Assembly (NCBI GenBank): GCA_031266495.1
Contig: JAISAX010000415.1
Coordinates: 1 to 11,071 of the forward strand
Direction of reading: 5' to 3'
DNA from: Opitutaceae bacterium
Lineage (GTDB): Bacteria; Verrucomicrobiota; Verrucomicrobiae; Opitutales; Opitutaceae
Length of the DNA stretch: 11,071 nucleotides
A model generated the notes under the pieces. That model was not told where the DNA came from, did no database searches, and saw only the letters and a program-made list of their open reading frames with translations. The translations under genes and the position numbers were made by a program. Positions 1 through 7,305 of the stretch are shown here, piece after piece (position 1 is the first letter of the stretch; each line of letters opens with the position of its first letter).

Positions 1-639
1 CGCGCATTCGCCCTTGTGTTCAGTATCTGGATACCGTGTATCGCATGTCCGACGACCCTTTGCGCCGCCGCCGACACACCCTCCGCGATGCTCCTGCGGG
101 TCGAAAAATTCCAGCAGGCGTATTTCTCGAGTCTCACCGGCGATGTCATTTGCCGAGTGAAGGCGGACAAGATCATCCCGGCGCGCAAACGCATGGGGCC
201 ATTCCTCATGCCCGCACCCGGCTACGAACTACAAAAACCTTCCATCGAGATATTTCCCCGCGCCTGCACCGCTGACGACTGGGCTGAACTCGGCCTGCAT
301 CTGGGCGGCCTCCGTTTTTTCACGCTACGCGGCCCGCTCACCGTGCGCCTGATCCAGACCGGGCAGACAACCGCGCCCCTCCCCCCCCCCTCCTCCGGCG
401 CTGCCACATCATGGCAAGCCTCCGGTCCGCCTCTTCCCTTCGCGACCGCCACGCAGGAACCGGCGGCGGCGTCATTGATTTTCAATGCCACCGACGCGCA
501 AGGCCGTCGCTGCAAACTCCGCCTTGGCCGCGACGCCGCCAGCGGATTGCTCTCCCTGCAAGCCATCGAATCCCGTCCCCGGCCAGTGCGCCGTCTGTCC
601 GCCTCTCCGTTTTTTCCGTCAGTCAACTCACAACCATAA
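1..639 (+). CDS. Hypothetical, probably exported protein (5' end outside window)
   Basis: I do not recognise this protein. The frame is open from the first base, so the true start probably lies upstream; a GTG at 16 is the first start codon inside the window. The first 25 or so visible residues begin with Arg, then a hydrophobic stretch (AFALVFSIWIPCIA) and end in LCAAA before DTPSA, which resembles a signal peptide with a signal peptidase I site. No proper lipobox is present. The mature part looks beta-rich, with a Pro/Ala-rich low-complexity segment around 370-460 containing a run of ten cytosines. The C-terminal tail is Arg/Pro/Ser-rich. The stop (TAA, 637-639) is nine bases before the next gene on the same strand, so the two are probably co-transcribed and this protein may serve the large Ig-repeat protein. 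That partnership is inferred from position only. Confidence 0.6.
   Translation, partial: RAFALVFSIWIPCIACPTTLCAAADTPSAMLLRVEKFQQAYFSSLTGDVICRVKADKIIPARKRMGPFLMPAPGYELQKPSIEIFPRACTADDWAELGLHLGGLRFFTLRGPLTVRLIQTGQTTAPLPPPSSGAATSWQASGPPLPFATATQEPAAASLIFNATDAQGRRCKLRLGRDAASGLLSLQAIESRPRPVRRLSASPFFPSVNSQP
381..390 (+). repeat. C10 homopolymer tract within coding sequence
   Basis: Ten consecutive cytosines, preceded by CCCCT and followed by TCCTCC, encode part of the Pro-rich segment (LPPPSS) of the first gene. A tract this long can slip during replication, and a one-base change would shift the last 80 or so codons. It is also a likely spot for sequencing or assembly error. Confidence 0.8.
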
Positions 640-648
640 CCTCAGCCC

Positions 649-3600
649 ATGAATACCAAAAAGTATCTGAGAAAAATCACCGGCATCCTTCTGGTCGCCG
701 GTCTCGCCGCCAGCCAAGGCCAGGCGGCATCCGCGCAGGCAATCACCGACGCCCGCGCTGCCATGAAAAACGCCGACTACGCCACGATGGTCTCCACCCT
801 CGACCCGTATTTGAAAACCAACTCCACCGACCAGGAAGCCCGGCTCCTGCGCGCCATCGGACGCGCCGGGGTGGTCGCCAAGGACAACGGCGCCGCCTTC
901 CTCACAAAAATCGGCGCGACCCGCGTGACGCTCGACCCTCTCGGCAGCGCCTCCCAAATCGAATACAAAAACATCCCTGTGAACAAAACCGGCACCCCGT
1001 GGGTAAAAAACGGTGACAGCTACACCTTGCCCGCCCCCACCAGCATCGACCGGGTTTATCGCAACACCACCGAGCAGGCCCGGACGATCACCCTGCTGCT
1101 CGACTCGCCAGACGATGGCTGGAACTGGACCCACCTCTACTTTGAAGGCACACAAGTCGCCACCCTTTCTCAGTCCCCCTACGATGACACCTTGTCGATT
1201 TATCAGAACGAAAAAGCCACCCTCCTCGCACTCGACCACACCGAACACACGGAAACGGCATACACCTATTATACCCGGACCGTGATCGACAGCATCACCT
1301 TCACCCTCCCCGCCGGAAAACAGGTGGTATTCAAACAACCTTACTACGCCATGCCGATAACATTCACTCCGCTTGAGCCGCTCCCCGCCGGAGTCACCGT
1401 CCTCACGCCCGCCGAGGCTGAGAAAAATGTCCCCGAGGGCTATGATTTTCTGCTCGCCTGGCGCAACACCGGCTCCACTCCGCAAAGCTTCGCTATCAAT
1501 GTCTCCACAACCGAACTCGGCGGTATGATCCCTTGGTATGAGATGGGACTGTATCTGGATGGCCACGACAAAGGCTGGCTCTGCAACGATGCCATCTATG
1601 ACGAAGACTGGGACGACATCACCGACGCCCTGCCCGAAGGATTCCCTATCTCTGCCGTGACCAGGGATGCCAGCGGCACCATCACAAATTTCACAGTCAC
1701 TCTCAAAGCCGGCCAGTGGCTCACGCTCCGTCTCGAAAACACCCAATGGGGGGTCGATGGTCCCTTCACCTTCACGCCTGCCGCCACACTGCCCGCCACC
1801 ATCGAAGTCACCACCGGCAAAGTGCCCTTCAATGCCATCCCGCAATTCGCCGCCAACACCAACCTCTTCGATCTCCTGACCTTCCTCGCGCAACAGCAAC
1901 CCGCGCTCGACGCCATCCTCGCCGACCTTGCCGAAATCAAGCCCGGCTTCAGCGCCAGCCTGGGCACGGCGGAAACCGGCAGCGCCAACACCATCATCGT
2001 CGAGCACGCCGACGCGCAAATGCTCATCGCCCTGCTGCAAGGCAGCCAGGCCGCCTATAACCTGGCCAGGAGCTACAACCTTGGTGTTGACCTCTCCAAC
2101 TCCAACTTCGTCGAGGCCTACACCTCGGCCCTCACCGGCGAATTCAAGGCCGACACCTTCATCGTGGATCACGCCGACCTCCTCCGTCCCACCGCCGACG
2201 ATCCCGCCGGACGTATCTCTGCTCGTGATACCTTGCGCTCCGCCCTCGACCTCGTTCTCGGAATCGAAGGAACGCTCTTCGCCCGCTCCGCTCCCGCTGG
2301 CAGCAGCTCGGTCTGGCTCTTCGACGCCGGAGCCGGCGACCAGCCCGCGTCCGACGACGACGAGTTTCACGACCGCTTCACCGGCCACTGGTATTGGTAT
2401 GACGAGGACAACGGAGGCTGGATCACCGAAATCTACGAAGACGACGACTGGTATTACCTCACGCTCGCGGAAGCCCGTGCGCAAAAACGCAAGGAGTTTC
2501 ACGACAACCTCGTGAAATTTCGCGACGCCCTTGATGGCCCCGTCTGGCTCTCCGACAACCGCGACCTCGGCGACGTTCAGATCAACGCCGCCCCGCTCTT
2601 CGCCACCACCCCGCTCGACCTGCGCAACCTGTTTGAGTTCAGTTCTCGCGGCATCCTCGTCGCCGGTTCGCAAAACTTCCTCTCCAGCGGCCTGCTCGCC
2701 ACCGTCAAGCCCTCCACCTGGGACCTGTTCCTACAAAAACGCGGCCTGCTCGCCCTCGACAACAAAAAGGCCTGGCCGATCGACAACGGATACGACTACT
2801 ACGAGCCGAACCGGCACATTTATCTGGAAACCGGCGCGACCGGCCAGTTCTTCCCCGCCGGCACCCTCGGCTCCGGCATCGCCAATCTCACCTTCCAGTG
2901 GGGCACTGCCTGGTTCGACCACGAAAGTTGGAAATACGGCTGGTACAAGGAGGATGGCAAAGACTACAAAAGCCTCTGGCAAGACTGGGAAAAAATCCCC
3001 AACACGACCTCGCCCGCGGTCAGCCTCCCGGTCCTCGCTGCTGCCACGGACGATGGCGGCTACGACGCCTACCTCTCGATCAAATACGCCGACGGAGGCG
3101 TTCTCTACTCGCAAGCCGGCTTCCACGTTCACGTCGAGGACACCGAATCCTTCGAAGACGAAGGCCACGCCTGGTTCGAGATCACCCACGAACCGCTTTC
3201 GCAGTTCTTCAGGATCGGCCAGCAAGTCAACCTCTGGGTTGGCACTGGCTTCATCGACGAGTGGGAGGAACGCGTCAGCGACGCCATCAGCAACGACATG
3301 ACGTATCAATGGTTCAAGGACGGTCAACCGCTCTCCGGCGCGACCACCGCCCTGCTGACCATCGCCAGCGCCACCGCCGCCGACGCGGGCGAGTATTTTG
3401 TCCGCATCGCCAACCGCACCACTGCGGAAACCGGTCCCGTCGATAGCGAACCCGCCCGCCTCGCGCTCGCCACCGGCGCGGCGCTCAACGTCAAACCCGC
3501 CGTCACCGTCTCGCCCGCCTCGCTCACGCGCGAAGCCGGCCAGACAGCGACCTTCACCGCCACCGTCAGCGGCACACCCGCGCCCGCGTTGCAGTGGTAC

Positions 3601-5448
3601 AAGGACGGGAATGCCATGGCCGGCAAAACCGCCGCCACGCTCACCCTCGCCAGCGTGACCGCCGCCGACGCCGGCGCCTACCGGCTCACGGCCACCAACG
3701 CCGCAGGTTCCGCCAGCGCCAGCGCCACGCTCGCCGTCAACACTCCCCCTCCCCCCCCGCCTGCCGACATCGCGCCCGCCATCACCACGCAACCCGTCTC
3801 GCAAACCAGGACCGTCGGCGAATCCGTCACCTTCACCGTGACCGCCACCGGCAAGCCCGCGCCCGCGTATCAATGGCGCAAGGACGGCAAGGCCGTCTCC
3901 GGCGCGACCGGCGCCGGTTACACCATTGCCAGCGTGACCGAATCCTCCGCCGGCTCCTACACCGTGGTGGTCAGCAACAGCGCCGGTTCCGTCACGAGCA
4001 AGGCCGCGAACCTTACCGTGAGCAAACCTCGCATCCCGGTCATCACCAACCTGTCCGTATCGCCACAGGCGACCATCTGGCAGGGAGAATCCGTCACCTT
4101 CTCCGTGACCGCCACGGGTGAAGGAACGTTGACTTACCAATGGTTCTTCAAGGGCAAGGCGATCAAGAATGCGAATTCCAACACATATCGTATTTTAAAA
4201 ACCACGACAAAAAACTCGGGCGGCTACACGGTGACGATCAAAAATGCCAACGGCAAAACCGACAGCGACGCCGTCTCGCTCACGGTGAACAAACCCGAAA
4301 AGCCAAAGTTCACCACGAAGCTGGCAAGCAAGACGGAAACCGTCCTTGGCAAGAAACTGGAACTGACCGCTGTCGCGAGCGGCAAACCCGCTCCCTCTTT
4401 CCAGTGGAAAAATCCCGAAGGTAAAGTGGTGGCAACCGGAGCGACATTGACCATCAATTCCGTCGCCGGAAAAGACCTCGGCAAATACACCGTCGAGGCG
4501 ACCAACATCGCAGGCAAAGCCAGCGCGAGCACCATGGTCAGCGCCGTGCTTCCGCCCGAAATCCTCACCACCGACGCCGGGCTAATCCATGCGCTCGCCT
4601 CCAAAGGCGCAAAGCTCTCCGTCAAGCTGGCCAAAAACAAGGCGAAGCCCGCGTATCAATGGCTGCTCGACGGCAGGGAAATCCCCGGCGCGACCAAGGC
4701 GACCTGGACAGCGAAGTCAGACGGGCACTACAGCGTGCGTGTCACCAACACCGCGGGACCGGTCACCCGCGCCATTGCCACCGTGAAGCTCATCACGCCG
4801 CCGAAAATCGCCACCTTCACCGCCACCGCCGACAGCAAGACCGGCATCGTGGCCGGCGACCCGGTGACTTTCACGGTGACGCTCCAGAGCGGCACCGGCA
4901 CGGGCGGCCCGCTGACCTGGACCTGGCTCCTCGGCAAAACCGTCCTCGCCACGCACACCACCGCCGCCGCCGTGACGACCGACTCGTTCACCGCGCCCAA
5001 CATCACCGTCGCCGGTAAATACACCGTGCAGGTGACCAACGGCGCGGGCAAGATCGTCGGCAAGGCCACGGCCAAGGCGATTTCGATCAAGGTCGTCATG
5101 CCCGTATCGATACCATCCGGCGGACAACCCGCCGCGCGAACCACCGTGGCGGCGGGCAAGTCCGTAACGCTCGCCGTCAAGGCCGCCGGCACCGCCAGGC
5201 TCACGTATCGCTGGTTCAAGGACGGCAGGGAAATCCAGGGAGCGACCAGGGCGACGCTCACTCTGAAAAAAGTGACCGCCGCCGATGCCGCCACCTACAC
5301 CGTGGAAGTGAACAACCCCGTCAACCGTCCCGTGACCAGCGCGCCCGCCGTGGTCACCGTCACGGAGGCGGCGGGTGGAGCTGCCGCTGCCAGCGTGAGC
5401 ATCGGAGCGCCCGATTTCAGCAAGAGCACGACCATTCCCGCCAGATAA
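649..5448 (+). CDS. Large secreted protein with C-terminal Ig-like domain array
   Basis: This 1599-residue protein is predicted to be secreted or surface-attached, with probable binding or adhesive function; no enzymatic motif is seen. A signal peptide is clear: MNTKKYLRK, a hydrophobic core ILLVAGLAA, and an Ala-rich cleavage region at about 26-31. Residues 32-90 look helical and TPR-like (DARAAMKNADYATMVSTLD). Residues 90-840 are unassigned: beta-rich stretches, a helical segment near 410-540, and an Asp/Trp/Tyr-rich patch at about 565-605. From about 844 onward there are eight Ig-like domains. Their core Trp (usually QWxxDG) lies near 888, 983, 1076, 1165, 1253, 1338, 1426 and 1522. Most have the DAGxYxVxxxNxxG motif of strand F, and none has the canonical Ig cysteines. 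A Pro-rich linker separates domains 2 and 3. There is no LPXTG, PEP-CTERM or obvious sorting tail; it ends STTIPAR. ATG 649 is chosen because it opens directly into the signal peptide; no Shine-Dalgarno is visible. Domain 4 is locally AT-rich and Lys-rich compared with its neighbours. Confidence 0.85.
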   Translation: MNTKKYLRKITGILLVAGLAASQGQAASAQAITDARAAMKNADYATMVSTLDPYLKTNSTDQEARLLRAIGRAGVVAKDNGAAFLTKIGATRVTLDPLGSASQIEYKNIPVNKTGTPWVKNGDSYTLPAPTSIDRVYRNTTEQARTITLLLDSPDDGWNWTHLYFEGTQVATLSQSPYDDTLSIYQNEKATLLALDHTEHTETAYTYYTRTVIDSITFTLPAGKQVVFKQPYYAMPITFTPLEPLPAGVTVLTPAEAEKNVPEGYDFLLAWRNTGSTPQSFAINVSTTELGGMIPWYEMGLYLDGHDKGWLCNDAIYDEDWDDITDALPEGFPISAVTRDASGTITNFTVTLKAGQWLTLRLENTQWGVDGPFTFTPAATLPATIEVTTGKVPFNAIPQFAANTNLFDLLTFLAQQQPALDAILADLAEIKPGFSASLGTAETGSANTIIVEHADAQMLIALLQGSQAAYNLARSYNLGVDLSNSNFVEAYTSALTGEFKADTFIVDHADLLRPTADDPAGRISARDTLRSALDLVLGIEGTLFARSAPAGSSSVWLFDAGAGDQPASDDDEFHDRFTGHWYWYDEDNGGWITEIYEDDDWYYLTLAEARAQKRKEFHDNLVKFRDALDGPVWLSDNRDLGDVQINAAPLFATTPLDLRNLFEFSSRGILVAGSQNFLSSGLLATVKPSTWDLFLQKRGLLALDNKKAWPIDNGYDYYEPNRHIYLETGATGQFFPAGTLGSGIANLTFQWGTAWFDHESWKYGWYKEDGKDYKSLWQDWEKIPNTTSPAVSLPVLAAATDDGGYDAYLSIKYADGGVLYSQAGFHVHVEDTESFEDEGHAWFEITHEPLSQFFRIGQQVNLWVGTGFIDEWEERVSDAISNDMTYQWFKDGQPLSGATTALLTIASATAADAGEYFVRIANRTTAETGPVDSEPARLALATGAALNVKPAVTVSPASLTREAGQTATFTATVSGTPAPALQWYKDGNAMAGKTAATLTLASVTAADAGAYRLTATNAAGSASASATLAVNTPPPPPPADIAPAITTQPVSQTRTVGESVTFTVTATGKPAPAYQWRKDGKAVSGATGAGYTIASVTESSAGSYTVVVSNSAGSVTSKAANLTVSKPRIPVITNLSVSPQATIWQGESVTFSVTATGEGTLTYQWFFKGKAIKNANSNTYRILKTTTKNSGGYTVTIKNANGKTDSDAVSLTVNKPEKPKFTTKLASKTETVLGKKLELTAVASGKPAPSFQWKNPEGKVVATGATLTINSVAGKDLGKYTVEATNIAGKASASTMVSAVLPPEILTTDAGLIHALASKGAKLSVKLAKNKAKPAYQWLLDGREIPGATKATWTAKSDGHYSVRVTNTAGPVTRAIATVKLITPPKIATFTATADSKTGIVAGDPVTFTVTLQSGTGTGGPLTWTWLLGKTVLATHTTAAAVTTDSFTAPNITVAGKYTVQVTNGAGKIVGKATAKAISIKVVMPVSIPSGGQPAARTTVAAGKSVTLAVKAAGTARLTYRWFKDGREIQGATRATLTLKKVTAADAATYTVEVNNPVNRPVTSAPAVVTVTEAAGGAAAASVSIGAPDFSKSTTIPAR

Positions 5449-5477
5449 ACGAGCCCGGACCGGGAGCCTCGGGTATA

Positions 5478-5707
5478 ACTGAAGTAACCGAGGTTACGCG
5501 GATCGAAGTGGCACGGGCTTCCAGCCCGTGGACGGATCGGCAGTAAAGCGCCGCCTCCCTGCTCACCTTCGTGTCATTCACTGTAAACAACTGTAATTCT
5601 CTCAAACAAATGATCTTGTCTGGAGGCAAAGGGCGACGCTGCGCGTCGTCCACGGGGATTGTCAGAAAAAGCCCGTGCCACTTCATGGCAGTCCGCGTAA
5701 CTTCAGT
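5478..5707. repeat. Imperfect ~230-bp palindrome, MITE-like element
   Basis: The two halves are complementary in a nested, collinear way. ACTGAAGT at 5478-5485 pairs with 5700-5707; TTACGCGG at 5494-5501 with 5693-5700; a perfect 15-base arm AAGTGGCACGGGCTT at 5506-5520 with 5669-5683; CCCGTGGAC at 5525-5533 with 5648-5656; GCCTCC at 5553-5558 with 5622-5627; and TCATT at 5574-5578 with 5609-5613. The left arm carries an extra eight bases (AACCGAGG) after ACTGAAGT. No credible protein lies inside. The simplest reading is a non-autonomous, miniature inverted-repeat element inserted between converging genes. A structured transcript or a bidirectional terminator is possible. No target-site duplication is obvious. 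Confidence 0.6.
5508..5530 (+). repeat. REP-like hairpin unit (same sequence as 8356-8378, inverted)
   Basis: The unit is GTGG followed by an 8-bp perfect stem (CACGGGCT at 5512-5519, AGCCCGTG at 5523-5530) around a TCC loop. All 23 bases recur in reverse complement at 8356-8378, between pflB and pflA. GGATCGG-like flanks are shared too. This is the size and form of a repetitive extragenic palindrome. It lies within the left arm of the larger palindrome. Confidence 0.7.
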
Positions 5708-5708
5708 C

Positions 5709-5727
5709 AAGTAACCGAGGTTACGCG
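5709..5727 (+). repeat. Second copy of a 19-bp direct repeat (first copy 5482-5500)
   Basis: The 19 bases AAGTAACCGAGGTTACGCG at 5482-5500 recur exactly here, once near the left end of the MITE-like element and once directly outside its right end. The core GTAACC-GA-GGTTAC is itself palindromic. CGCGTAAC at 5694-5701 also pairs with GTTACGCG at 5720-5727. The two copies could reflect element ends, a duplicated target, or protein-binding sites; the sequence alone does not decide. Confidence 0.7.
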
Positions 5728-5730
5728 AAG

Positions 5731-5788
5731 CCGGAGCGGCAGGAATGCCGCCGCTCCGGGGGCTGCAGTTTTTCGCAAGACAGCCCCC
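5731..5788. terminator. Two adjacent hairpins between converging genes, candidate bidirectional terminator
   Basis: The first hairpin, CCGGAGCGGC at 5731-5740 with GCCGCTCCGG at 5750-5759, can also fold as a tighter GCGGCA-GGAA-TGCCGC REP-like form (5736-5751). The second, GGGGGCTG at 5758-5765 with CAGCCCCC at 5781-5788, is an 8-bp stem with a 15-base loop and lies about 35 bp beyond the ribB stop. The position fits a terminator, but neither hairpin is followed by a U-tract, so intrinsic termination is only a guess. Confidence 0.35.
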
Positions 5789-5822
5789 GTTCGTCCCGTC
5801 GTCCGGCGGTGGCGACGGCGGA

Positions 5823-6926
5823 CTACAGCGCCACCTGATCCACGATTTCCAGGCCGTGGCCGTCGAGTCCGATGACTCGGCGGGGGTTGTTCGTCAGGAG
5901 GCGGATTTTTTTCAGGCCGAGCGCCGAGAGGATCTGCGCGCCGATGCCGTAGGCCCGGAAATCCATCGACTGGCCGTCCGGGTGGCCTTCGAGGCGGCGG
6001 ACGATGTCCGCGCCGCCCTGGTTGTGTTCCGGTTGTATATAAAGCACCACGCCGCGACCGGCGCGGGCGATCGCCTCGATCGAGGCGGCGAGCGAATGGT
6101 GGCTGTCGGAGCCGCGCAGGCGGAATACGTCTCCGAGGATGTTTTCGGCGTGCACGCGCACCAGCGTCGGCTCCGCATCGGGCGTGCCGAGGGCGAAGGC
6201 GAGGTGTTGGCGGCCGTCCAGCCGGTTGCGGAAAACGTGCAGGGTGAAGTCGCCGAATTCGCTCGGGAAGGGGCGGGTCATGAGGCGTTCCACGAGTTGG
6301 TCGCGTTGCGTCCGGTATTCGATGAGTTGGGCGATGGTTATCATTTTCAGCCCGAATTTTTTCCCGAATTCGATCAGTTGGGGCAGGCGTTGCACGGTGC
6401 CGTCGTCGTTGACGAGTTCGCAGAGGACGCCGCCGGGGGGGAGGTCGGCGAGCGTGGCCAGGTCGACGGCGGCTTCGGTGTGGCCGGCGCGTTCGAGGAC
6501 GCCGCCGGGGCGGGCGCGGAGCGGGAATACGTGGCCGGGTTGCACGAGTTGGTCGGGTCGGGTTTCGGGGTCGGCGAGGAGTTTTATCGTGTGCGCCCGG
6601 TCCCGGGCGCTGATGCCGGTGGTGATGCCTTCGGCGGCATCCACCGTCACGGTGAAATCGGTGCGTTGCGCTTCGCGGTTTTGTTGCACCATGGGGCCGA
6701 GGCCGAGTCGGCGGAGGTGGGGCCCGGTCGTGGGCACGCAGATGATGCCGCTGCAGTAGCGGATCATCATGGTGATCGTTTCCGGCGTTACTTTCGAGGC
6801 TGCCATGATGAGGTCGCCTTCGTTTTCGCGGTCCTCGTCGTCGGTCACGATGACGGGTTTGCCGGCGGCGATGTCCTGAATCGCGGCTTCGATGGTGTCG
6901 AATGGTGTAGGCGTGGTGTCGGACAT
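5823..6926 (-). CDS. ribB: RibBA-type 3,4-dihydroxy-2-butanone 4-phosphate synthase with degenerate GTP cyclohydrolase II domain
   Basis: The RibB domain converts ribulose 5-phosphate to 3,4-dihydroxy-2-butanone 4-phosphate plus formate, in riboflavin synthesis in the cytoplasm. It fills about residues 8-205 with the acidic Mg-binding loop DDEDRENEGD (29-38), SGIICVP, DFTVTVDAAEGITTGISARDRA, and GHVFPLRARPGGVLERAGHTEA, all typical of an active enzyme. Residues 210-367 have the RibA fold, ending YGIGAQIL and KIRLLTNNPRRVIGLDGHGLE. There the three zinc ligands of the C-x10-C-x-C motif are replaced: Asn262, Ser273 and Ser275. The RQEGRGIGL loop reads QPEHNQGGA. The Asp and Arg of the catalytic DxR survive (Asp322, Arg324). 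I infer loss of GTP cyclohydrolase II activity, as reported for RibB enzymes fused to inactive RibA-like domains. Start: ATG 6926 gives 367 residues and matches the family N-terminus. An in-frame GTG at 6977 would add 17 residues. No FMN riboswitch is visible upstream. Confidence 0.9.
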   Translation of the reverse strand: MSDTTPTPFDTIEAAIQDIAAGKPVIVTDDEDRENEGDLIMAASKVTPETITMMIRYCSGIICVPTTGPHLRRLGLGPMVQQNREAQRTDFTVTVDAAEGITTGISARDRAHTIKLLADPETRPDQLVQPGHVFPLRARPGGVLERAGHTEAAVDLATLADLPPGGVLCELVNDDGTVQRLPQLIEFGKKFGLKMITIAQLIEYRTQRDQLVERLMTRPFPSEFGDFTLHVFRNRLDGRQHLAFALGTPDAEPTLVRVHAENILGDVFRLRGSDSHHSLAASIEAIARAGRGVVLYIQPEHNQGGADIVRRLEGHPDGQSMDFRAYGIGAQILSALGLKKIRLLTNNPRRVIGLDGHGLEIVDQVAL

Positions 6927-7132
6927 TGGCGTGGTGTCGCGGAGGATTCGCGAGCCGGCCGGCGTTGTCAACGACACCGCCGGGGGGATCGCCGGGGGAG
7001 GTGTTCTCTGATGTTACGCACTGATGTTACGCTCCGGCGGGCCGCGCTGATGTCTTTCCGTCTTTTGACCTTTGACTGATCGGCTGGCAGGGGGCCTCGC
7101 GATCGGTGACGGACCGTTGGCGTGGGCCGGGT
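6927..7132. other. Non-coding stretch upstream of ribB
   Basis: No gene is seen. On the ribB strand there is a possible leader hairpin: CCGGCG at 6959-6964 with CGCCGG at 6978-6983, plus an inner GTTG/CAAC, ending some 30 bases before ATG 6926. The tandem repeat at 7007-7032 also lies here. I find no convincing -35/-10 promoter pair and no conserved FMN aptamer elements. Confidence 0.4.
7007..7032. repeat. Two tandem 13-bp units (GCGTAACATCAGW on the minus strand)
   Basis: CTGATGTTACGC occurs at 7008-7019 and again at 7021-7032, a 13-base period. The same motif with one change, GCGTAACTTCAGT, lies at 5695-5707 in the right arm of the MITE-like element in opposite orientation, so ribB sits between inverted copies. 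This could be the footprint of a mobile element or a dispersed repeat family. Confidence 0.6.
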
Positions 7133-7248
7133 TCAGGGGACGACGATGGTGTAGATGGGCTCCAGGGGCCTTTGGCTCCGTTGGGCGCCTCCCAGCGGAA
7201 GGCGATGTAGAGCGTCTTGCCGCGGTCGCTCTCCCTGAATGTTACAAA
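7133..7248 (-). pseudogene. Frameshifted C-terminal remnant of a protein ending in a conserved RWE...GPWS...IVP tail
   Basis: On the minus strand from 7248 the frame reads FVTFRESDRGKTLYIAFRWE, then APNGAKGPWS. From here the correct continuation, PIYTIVVP followed by TGA (7133-7135), lies one base out of frame; one missing C in the run near 7157-7161 explains it. From memory, the pattern DRGKTxYxAxRWE, GxKGPWSxI and a final IVP is the typical C-terminus of hypothetical proteins in Bacteroidota and Verrucomicrobiota. I infer the tail of a lost gene whose 5' part was replaced by the palindromic region above 7260. Family identity was not checked against a database. Confidence 0.55.
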
Positions 7249-7305
7249 TAAAATGGTCGGCGGGGACCGCCGGGCGGCGGGCGTCTGTCGCGAGGCAGCC
7301 GGGGG

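Noticed and set aside
1..75. Lipoprotein signal in the first gene
   Set aside because: The cysteine in TTLCAAA lacks lipobox residues at -3 to -1; signal peptidase I cleavage after the Ala run fits better.
628..2673. 681-residue open frame on the minus strand opposite the Ig-protein gene
   Set aside because: Gly/Val/Glu-rich composition typical of the antisense of GC-rich coding DNA; the plus-strand gene has a signal peptide and recognisable domains.
2731..4140. 469-residue minus-strand frame opposite the Ig domains
   Set aside because: Gly/Asp-rich shadow of the Ig repeats with no recognisable domain.
5417..5710. 97-residue minus-strand frame across the repeat region
   Set aside because: It reads through the palindromic element and into the end of the Ig-protein gene; no protein character.
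5745..7079. 444-residue plus-strand frame antisense to ribB
   Set aside because: Shadow of the well-conserved RibB coding frame.
6927..7132. FMN riboswitch ahead of ribB
   Set aside because: None of the conserved aptamer blocks (AGGGG near the start, ACCGGCGGT-like and AGTCCGCGAG-like segments) is present.
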